Positions 56,932-64,000 of a stretch of 64,000 bases of DNA are shown here, piece after piece (position 1 is the first letter of the stretch; each line of letters starts with the position of its first letter). The notes beneath the pieces are model-generated. The model did not search any database. It was not told the DNA's origin and saw only the letters and a program-made list of their open reading frames with translations. This DNA comes from Turnera subulata (lineage: Eukaryota > Streptophyta > Magnoliopsida > Malpighiales > Passifloraceae). The DNA lies in assembly GCA_028386065.3 (NCBI GenBank), contig JAKUCV010002349.1, positions 22,540 to 86,539 on the forward strand, in the 5' to 3' direction. The position numbers were made by a program, and so were the translations under genes.

Positions 56932-57511
56932 CCTTCCTTTTAGATCTAATGCCCAATTAGGATCATGCATTTTCATCTCTAGACTCATATTGCATCATGT
57001 TTAATTTTGGCTTATGCTATACTTTAAATATTCTGGATATTTCAGTTCTGCTTTGGTTCTGGCATTGCTGATGTCAGATCGTTTGGTTATCTGCTGAACT
57101 ACTTATGTTTTTTATCAATGCTATTTGTACTATCTTGCTGCAGTTTATTGGTTGATCTTTCTGCATGATTATGATCTTTTCCTCCCTTGTGCATATTTTT
57201 GGTGATGCCAAAAGGAGGAGAAAAGTGAGAGTGTGTGAAAAACACACAATGATTGAATGCTTATCGACATCAACTTGTGCTTACATTATGGTTGATTATT
57301 ACTATTGATATCAATTGGTTGTGATTATTGCTCTAACTTATCTCTGTTCCTCGAATGATTTATGCTTATTCTGGAAAAAGCTTTAAGATAGGGGAGCATA
57401 GATTGAGAGGAAATTTCATAGATTGAGGGAGAGTTTAAATCTTTAATCATTTTAAACCCTCACATACTTGTGTTTTTCATATATGTTTGTCATCATAAAA
57501 CAGAGGAAGAA
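56932..57511 (+). promoter_or_regulatory. 3' non-coding region of D with polypurine tracts
   Basis: AAAAGGAGGAGAAAAG at about 57209-57224 and the tract next to the LTR (about 57497-57511) are candidate plus-strand primers. Multiple tracts are again Sirevirus-like. No coding sequence is seen. Confidence 0.65.
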
Positions 57512-58504
57512 TGTTGGGTTATGGTAATTAACATGTGCATTAGTGATTAATTAATTAGCCGATTAATGCTAATTAATAATTTAATCTAATTACCTAACCA
57601 TGTGCTTAATTGATTTTGATTAATGACAAGCTAGGTTTATGAATATTTTAATCCACCATCCAAACCCTTGAATTAAATATTGTAATCAGATTTTTTAAGG
57701 TTTGAGGTTAGTGGGATTGGTATGTGTGCTAGTAGTATTATTTTATTGGGTTTAGTCTCTTTCATGCCCATGAACCACATTGGATTTCTTACAACTTTGA
57801 GGCAAATGTTGGAGATGCTCCTAGACCCTATAAACTGGAAATCTAGCATGATTCAACTTAGAAAATACTTGTTTATTGATCTGGGCAGGAGTTAGAAAGA
57901 TTTATCTTGATTTAGCCCAAACCTAGGACCATCAAACCTTGGTATCTGTCCAACTTGTGTTGATTTTCTAGAACTTTGAGGCAACTTATTAGAGGCGCTC
58001 CTATGCTCTATAAATCTGTTACCTAGCCTAACTTAACTCAGAAAATGTTGGACTAACGATCTGGGTAGGTCTCACAACGGATAGATTCGAATCTGACATT
58101 CCTAGGATCACCAAACCTAGGAGTCTGCTAAGCTTGTGCTGATTTTCTTGTACTTTGGAGCCTTTTGTTGGAGGCGCTCCTATGAGCGCATAAGACCTGC
58201 AAGCTTGTCTCTTTCTACTCTGCAGGTGTTCGTTTAAAAGACTGGAAAACTCTCACAACGACTCATTTTGATTCAGTCCAACCTAGGAGAATCAAACCTA
58301 GGCAGCGCCTCAGCATGTGCAGACCACTTTCTGAAAACTGGAGCGATGAATGTTTTGGCGCCAATGATACCAAATCTTGAGGTAGCAGAAAGTGACAGCT
58401 AGCCGTTGGATGATGAGGCTCTCACTTCCCCCAGCCTCTATAAATTGAAGGAAGACTGAAGAACTCAAGTTAGAGTTGCTATTACAAAGTCTTGACATCA
58501 TAGT
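57512..58504 (+). repeat. 3' LTR of D, interrupted by T3
   Basis: TGTTGGGTTATGG begins the LTR; 57588-57655 matches the 5' remnant. Three related blocks of about 180-250 bp (GATTTTCT..ACTTTG(A/G)GGC, GGAG(G/A)(C/T)GCTCCTA..CC.TATAA, ACCTAGGA.. ATCAAACCT) recur at about 57780, 57960 and 58140. It is cut at 58504 by the minus-strand LTR of T3. Confidence 0.8.
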
Positions 58505-59088
58505 TGAAACGCCCCTACCTGTATTTACCGTACACAGTAAACACGTACCGGAACTGTGATGACCCAACCAAACCAAGCCCAGCATACAGTGTATACAATA
58601 GAAACTCGGGCTTAACAGCCCAAAATAAAAACATCAATAACATCATAACCGGCCCAATGGCCCAACAATAGTAAAAATAATGCACAGCGGAAGACTTAAT
58701 AACTCACAAAGACACTGTATGCGACACTGATGCAAACTATGGATCCAAGTCCTGTCCAAGGGATAACGCCGCAGCCTGTCTGGAATGCACCAAACCTGTA
58801 CCACAAATAACTCATCCTACGGGATGAAAGCCCGCAGGTGAGGGGTGAGTCCGAAGTGCTCACCGACGAAGGATAGACAATCAACATGCAACACTATAAT
58901 TACTCAAGGTCAAAAACAAGCATAACAGCCAAACCAAAAGACAAGACCCAAAACCGGTCCAAGACCAAAAGACTCAAACAAAATCCAATCTCCAATTTTA
59001 TCTTTCCGGACCCCGTCACGGATAAGCTAGGGGTCAGACCTGGTTATCAACATATTTCGGGTGCCAGACCAAATCCAAGAGAACCCAG

Positions 59089-59464
59089 GGATCGATATCC
59101 AAAAAATAAGAACCCAGGGATAGACATCCCAAAATAATCACGGGATAGACATCCCAAGCATAGACATGCTTATCACAAGTAACCCAGGTCATGGCCACCA
59201 CAAAACAGTCTTAAACCATCGAGTCGTACCACTACTTACCACGTGACAATTATATTATCATTCAAAACCAAATCTCAGGGATCGACATCCCTAACCAAAA
59301 TACCGGGATAGACATCCCAATCCAAAACCGAGGATCGACATCCTTATCTCAAATTATTAATTAATCCATTATTCTTATGGCCAAAGACACGAAAATAAAT
59401 ATCCAAAACTCAACACAGGGATAAACATCCCAAAACCAAATCATAGCACCGGGATAAACATCTC
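59089..59464. repeat. Nine GGGATNGACATCCC-type hairpins in T3
   Basis: They lie at 59089-59100, 59117-59130, 59142-59155, 59156-59171 (AAGCAT-AGAC-ATGCTT), 59278-59291, 59305-59318, 59331-59344 (AGGAT-CGAC-ATCCT), 59418-59431 and 59451-59464. The loop is NRAC or similar; the arms change together. Confidence 0.9.
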
Positions 59465-60767
59465 GAATTAAACCACAGCAAATGCAACAATCATCAAACA
59501 CAAAAAAACCGAGTAATATAGGCACATATTGAAGGAAATCCATCCTCACCTTGGCCGATTACTCAACTTCGGAGACAATGACCGGTCCCAAGCCGGCTCC
59601 TCGGGAAACTGCCCGATATCAAAACCTATCCAACAAAACAACATATTCACATAAATGCACATAATCGGTATACTATGATGCCAAAACTGCGAAATAACCC
59701 ATCCCAGTTCATATCCTTTATTATCATCTTTTACCGAAAATATTATACCGTACGTATATCCAAATATAATTTCGGTACCATACTTTAATTAAAACTCTCT
59801 TCAAAATATTTTCATAAATTATTTATACTTTTCCCAAAATATAATCACCATAATTTCCCAGAAAAATAATAACATATTTACAATTTCCATAAAATATATA
59901 TAGTATTTATCTTTTTCTAAATATATATAATAATATTTTCCAACACAAAATATAATTACCCTTAATTTTCAAAGTACATATATATATATATATTCCTCAA
60001 CCATAATTTTTCAGGGAAAATAATATATATATTAAATTTTCAGAAATTATTTTCATGGTATATATATATTTTTCCAAATAGTATTAGTTTTTCCAAAACA
60101 TAACTTAATTATTTATCAAAGTATATATATTTATATTTTCCTCAAAATACCAGAATTGAACTGACCATAATTTTCTCAAAGTAAATATATATATTTTTTC
60201 AAAATTAAATACCAGAATATGAATATATATATATATATATTTTGTTTTTTTATATTAAATCGGACTGGGCCATGAATAGTGCCGGCCCAGACCAAGGCAA
60301 GGAGCCCAGCACAGGCCCGCCAAGGTTCGGCCCAGCACCAGCCCACAGCCCAAAACAGACGCGGGTCAACCGGAGTTCCAACCCAAACTACAACCCGGTT
60401 GCAGAGAACGGGTCACACACCTATGGCCGGATCTCCTTGAGTCGACGACGCAGGCAGGCGCGACGAGACGAGCGGCGAAGAGTAGAGCGGCTTCGGCTGG
60501 CGTCGCGATGTCGCGGTGGTGGCTCGCTGGTGCGGCTGCTGGGGTTCGTCGTCGGCAGCGGCGCGGGGAAGCAGTTCCGCCGGGTTGCACGACGGGTCAA
60601 CAGCTCGTCGCGGCGATTCGGCTGACGGAAAAGCACGGGGGCGACGGCAGCAGGACGGCGACGGCGTGAAGATGATGCTGGTGGCAGCGGTGACTCGAGA
60701 AGCGTCAGGGAACGCTTCGTGATGAACAGTGTCGGGAAGGGGAACGAAGGTGACGACACTGTTCACC

Positions 60768-61015
60768 GGTTCCTTGTTTTTTTTTCTTTTTTTTCTATTT
60801 TCTTTTCTTTTCTTTTCTTTTTCTTTCATTTTCTTTCTTTTTTTCTGTTTCAATTTTTTCCTTTCTTTCTTTTTCCTCTCTTTTTTTTTCTTTCAATTTT
60901 TCTTTTTTTCTCTATTTTTTATTTCTTTTCTTTTCTTTTTATTTCTCTCTTTTTTTTTCCTCTCCTTTCTTCCTCTTTTCTTCTCTTCCTCCCCTTCTCC
61001 TCTCCTGCTCTCTTT
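60768..61015 (+). repeat. Pyrimidine-rich tract in the T3 LTR
   Basis: About 250 bp of CTTTTC/TTTCT repeats. Long Phe/Ser/Leu or Lys/Glu/Arg frames on either strand are artefacts. The equivalent purine tract in T4 is at 62735-63050. Confidence 0.9.
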
Positions 61016-61348
61016 TTATAAACCGTGATAACACTGTGCAACGTGTGAACCTTCAATAATGCAGCTTGTCTGCATTATGGAGCGAGTCCGGTCCGGACCA
61101 GAAAATAACTGATACTCCCTTAGTTATTTTCCGGTGTGATTTTCCAAAGATTCCGGGACCCGAAAAAATACCAACTTAGGCCCGAAAAATCCACGAAAAA
61201 ATCACGAGCGCGGGAAAATCCTCGGTTTCGAAAAACGACGCCCGATTTACCTTGAATTAATTACCCAAGATTAATTCATTCGGTAAATCACTGTAGAAAG
61301 ACTTTTACAGTCCCGGTAAAAATCCAAATTTTTACCCGGGCTGTTACA

Positions 61349-61506
61349 GTCTACCCACCTTAAAAAAATTTCGTCCTCAAAATTTCGTCTTATCCGTGGG
61401 TCCTACCACGATAAGCTTTTGGCTCACTCTGCCAGGTGTCCAAACTCAACGCGAGATACCGCTTATACCCTTAAGCGACATCTCATCCTCTATAAAACCG
61501 AACCTC
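61349..61506 (-). other. Polypurine tract and 3' end of the interior of T3
   Basis: The minus strand has GAGGACGAAATTTT, then AAGGTGGGTAGAC just before the LTR. On the plus strand, a TATA-like CTATAAAAC at about 61490 precedes the small ORF that follows. Confidence 0.7.
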
Positions 61507-61908
61507 ATGACTGGCAACTCACACACTGCCATGGACTCTCCGATACGTTCTCGAACTACCTCAGACTCCGAGAACAATAGCTATATCGATGGCACTGCTG
61601 TCCCGACAAGCTCCGATGAAGAACCTCCGAAGAAGCGCTTCAAGACGAACATCGTCGGTCTGAAAGAGCACATGGTCGTCTCCAGCAGACGGCGAAAGAA
61701 GCATGCTGGCAAAGAAGCTGAGGATCAGAAGGGCAAAGCAACGGCTGAAAGCAGCACTCTGCAGCAGACACTGACGCAGCTGAACATCTCACTGAAGAAG
61801 ATCAGCTCGGCGGTGATGCAGATAGAACTGGCGTGCGCAGAACTCTTTCCTCATATGAAAAACGTCCAAAAACTTGTAAATGATCTTGAGAAGCAAGTAA
61901 CTCCATAG
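61507..61908 (+). CDS. Uncharacterised ORF antisense to T3, nuclear-targeting and coiled-coil features
   Basis: An open frame extends upstream of the first ATG (61507). A second ATG at 61531 sits in a good plant context (GCCATGGAC) and is better placed about 40 bp after the TATA-like motif. From 61507 the product is 133 residues. It starts with a Ser/Thr-rich region, then a bipartite-like basic motif (PPKKRFK, SRRRKKH) that could be a nuclear localisation signal, and a C-terminal helix with heptad-like Leu/Ile spacing (about residues 80-130). An AATAAA motif lies at 61940-61949. It is uninterrupted, unlike almost all neighbours. Additional ORFs between pol and the 3' LTR, some antisense, are known in Tat-lineage elements; here one would lie in a chromovirus-type element. 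It could also be a captured host gene fragment. No family recognised. Confidence 0.5.
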   Translation: MTGNSHTAMDSPIRSRTTSDSENNSYIDGTAVPTSSDEEPPKKRFKTNIVGLKEHMVVSSRRRKKHAGKEAEDQKGKATAESSTLQQTLTQLNISLKKISSAVMQIELACAELFPHMKNVQKLVNDLEKQVTP

Positions 61909-62376
61909 AGTACTTCTTCTCCGTTGTAAATCGTTATGAAATAAATAAAATAAGTTTTCTTTTTAAATCAAAACTCTTATTTTACGAAATCTTATGTTAA
62001 ACAAAAAAACAAGACATCTCAAAGCAGAATAAAAGTCAACAATAAGGATATAAAATCAAACATAAAGAAGTTAAAAGCAAAATTCGTTTAACAAAACTAA
62101 AACATAAAGAAGTTAAATAAAACATGTTTTCATGTTCGGCGCTCTAGATCGGTCGTAAACATCCTCGATCCCGAGAAACGTAACACGCACAGCTAACGGT
62201 GACGTCTGTTTTCCTCGGGGAAAAGACATTCGTTAACTCGCAAGGCGATGATCACGAGCAAACTGCATTATGGACAACAGAATCAAAACCAAACTGCATC
62301 GAAATCCGAGCCGCCCGATCACCGAAAATTCGAACTTCAAATAAAAACACAACCTCAGGTCTATACTGGGAGCATC
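61909..62376 (-). other. Interior of T3 left of T4
   Basis: AT-rich, with repeated AACATAAAGAAGTTAAA phrases (62060-62120). No frame or motif of a retroelement protein is seen. It ends where the plus-strand LTR T4 starts. Confidence 0.5.
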
Positions 62377-63458
62377 TGTAACAGCCCGGGTAAAAATTTT
62401 GGATTTTTACCGGACTGTAAAAGTCTATTTACCGTGATTTACTGTTGAATTAATCTTGGGTAATTAATTCAAGGTAAATCGGGAGTTGTTTTTCGAAACC
62501 GAGGGTTTTCCCACGCTCGTGATTTTCCCGTGGATTTTTCGGAACTAAGTTGGTATTTTTCGGGTTTCGGAATTTCTCAGAAAATCACACCAACAAATAA
62601 CTAAGGAGGTATCTGTTATTTTCTGGTCCGGATCGGATTCGCCCGTAATGCAGACGAACTGCATTATTGTAATTCACATGTATAATAGTGAATTTTCAGT
62701 TACAAAGAGGAAGAGGGCAGCCGGAGGTAGAGCAGGAGAAGAGAAGAAAAAAAAGAAAGAGAGAAAAAGAAGAGAAAAGGAGAGAAAAAGAAAAAAAGAA
62801 AAAAAAGAAAAAGAGTGAAAAGAAAAGAAAAAAAGAAAAGCAGAGAAAAAAAACAACGAGAAGAGGGAAAAGAAAAAAAGAGAGAAGGAGAAATAAAAAT
62901 ACAAAAAAAGGAAAAAAAGAGAGAAAGGAAAAAAAATATATACAAACAGAAAAAGAAGAAAATAGGAAAAAGAAGAAGAAAATTGAAAGAAAAATAGAAG
63001 AAAGAAAATCGGAAAAAAATAGAAAAAAAAGAGAAAAGGAAGGAAACCCGAGAACAGTGTCGTCAACCCGAGCTCCTCCCTCGTTACTGTTCACCAGGAG
63101 CCGTTGCGCGCCGCCTCTCGACGCACCAACGCCACCCCCGTGCTCGCCGTCCTGTCGCCGACTTGTCCCCGTCGCCCCCGTCGTCTTCCGCCCGCCGACG
63201 CGCCGCCAGCCGCCTTGGACCCGAGGAGCAGACCCGTCAGATCTGCCCTTTGCGCCGCTGCTAACGACGAAGCCCAGCAGCTGCTGTAGCGAGCCACCAC
63301 CACGACACCGCATGGCCATGCTCGTCGCGCCTCCGAGTCCGTGTCGCCTGCATCGATCCGTGCTATCGCCGTCGCCCTCAAGGTGAGCACCCGTGGGTTG
63401 CGACGACCCGTTTCCTTTGGGCGGGTCGCGGACCTGGATATTCTTTTAGTGGGCTGAT
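62377..63458 (+). repeat. Chromovirus-type LTR T4, interrupted by T5
   Basis: TGTAACAGCCCGGGTAAAAATT opens an LTR of the same family as T3 but in opposite orientation; the first 300 bp mirror 61050-61348. A purine tract (62735-63050) and a GC-rich segment follow. It is cut by T5 at 63459. Confidence 0.8.
62735..63050 (+). repeat. Purine-rich tract in the T4 LTR
   Basis: Over 300 bp of AAAG/GAGAA repeats, the counterpart of the T3 pyrimidine tract. Lys/Glu-rich frames across it are not genes. Confidence 0.9.
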
Positions 63459-64000
63459 TGAAACGCCCTAACCCGTATTTACCGTTATCCACAGTAAACA
63501 CGTGGGCCACATGCAAATACAGAAGTCATAGCAGTTACAATAAGTTGTCAACAACACACCATCAGTACTTGTCTCCGATGCTCGGAACATTAATACAGCA
63601 CACTAGTAATACACGCAGCGGAAGTCTTTAACACACACAAAGCAAATGATAATAAATGAGATGCATCGTAGATTGGATCCAGGCCTGGCAAAGGGTGCGC
63701 CACAGCTACCTCGAGCGTACCTGTACTATGCACAAATCATTCTACGTGACCGAGCCACGTAGGCGAGGGGTGAGTCCGAAGTGCTCACCGGGTAAAATCC
63801 ACAAGTAAATATAAATATACAGGCAACCAATAATAATAAGGCCAAAGGAAAACATATCCCGGAATGTAAACATCAGAAAGATTCAAACATTGAATTGACA
63901 GCTTCTAGTTCATCCTAGACTCACTATTCCAAATTTTATGGTGGGGCCCCTATCACTAGTTAAACGTTGGCCATCGCCATGGTAGCCGATCTAGCTAGAC
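63459..64000 (-). repeat. Chromovirus-type LTR T5, running off the window
   Basis: TGAAACGCCCTAACCCGTATTTACCG matches the start of T3 (58505), including CAGTAAACACGT and GAGGGGTGAGTCCGAAGTGCTCACCG (63767 here, 58840 in T3). It is a third LTR of this family, inserted into T4. Confidence 0.8.

Larger units (their letters stand above)
58505..61348 (-). repeat. 3' LTR of chromovirus-type element T3
   Basis: In plus orientation it runs TGAAACGCCCC...GGGCTGTTACA, 2844 bp; the element reads leftward. It contains nine GGGATNGACATCCC-type hairpins (59089-59464), an AT-rich zone with long ATATAT runs (59760-60245), a GC-rich leader, and a pyrimidine tract (60768-61015). GAGGACGAAATTTT...AGGTGGGTAG on the minus strand adjoins its outer end as a polypurine tract and chromovirus 3' signature. 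Frames in it are by-products. Confidence 0.85.

Noticed and set aside
62688..63066. Lys/Glu/Arg-rich or Phe/Leu/Ser-rich long ORFs
   Set aside because: They are produced by the purine tract on either strand; no start context or domain.

Overview
The window is intergenic heterochromatin of a seed plant, most likely a eudicot with a large, repeat-rich nuclear genome. Almost every base can be assigned to nested LTR retrotransposons (Ty1/copia and Ty3/gypsy) plus one Mutator-like DNA transposon. I see no single-copy host gene, no tRNA, rRNA or other RNA gene, no CRISPR array and no bacterial-type operon. The only clearly gene-shaped unit outside classical gag/pol is a small + strand ORF at 61507-61908, antisense to the retroelement that carries it.

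Letters name elements throughout. Left nest (1-17431): A, the 3' end of a Sirevirus-type copia element (+, 1-2620), sits in the gag of B, an Athila-like gypsy element (-, 2621-4966). B sits in the 3' ORF of C, a + strand relative of B (4967-8869). C sits in an Athila-type LTR, E (-, 8870-12475). E also carries a 2.4 kb MULE (9589-11984) flanked by a 10-bp target duplication. E abuts the long non-coding 3' region of a Tat/Ogre-like element, L (+, 12476-17431), which is full of tandem repeats.

Middle nest (17432-47862): F (-, same family as B and C) occupies 17432-29671. Its 3' LTR is split by a solo copia LTR (G1) and by J, a complete but pol-deleted Athila-like element. F's interior is entered by T1, a non-coding element with 3.3 kb chromovirus-type LTRs. 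T1's 3' LTR is entered by G, a minus-strand copia element. G in turn contains two solo LTRs in its own LTR (H and G2) and a third in its pol (M).

Right part (47863-64000): a Sirevirus LTR fragment ends at a single N (48193), followed by a near-exact repeat of the end of M, so this is probably an assembly join. Then comes D (+, Sirevirus-like copia, decayed) with the Athila-like K in its gag. D's 3' LTR is entered by a stack of chromovirus-type LTRs in alternating orientation (T3 -, T4 +, T5 -).

Most junctions were placed by comparing copies of the same family within the window and by finding target-site duplications: CCCAC, CTTTC and TCTAG exact, TAGG plus one mismatched base, and a 10-bp MULE duplication with one mismatch. 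Nearly all coding regions are broken by stops or frameshifts.

The most striking signal is not a gene. At least eight unrelated element families here each carry their own short (about 11-19 bp) inverted repeat, reiterated through LTRs and non-coding regions. In several families the two arms change together between copies, so pairing is kept while sequence is not. In element A sixteen identical 12-bp palindromes lie in the U3, mostly about 21 bp (two helical turns) apart, upstream of a TATA box.
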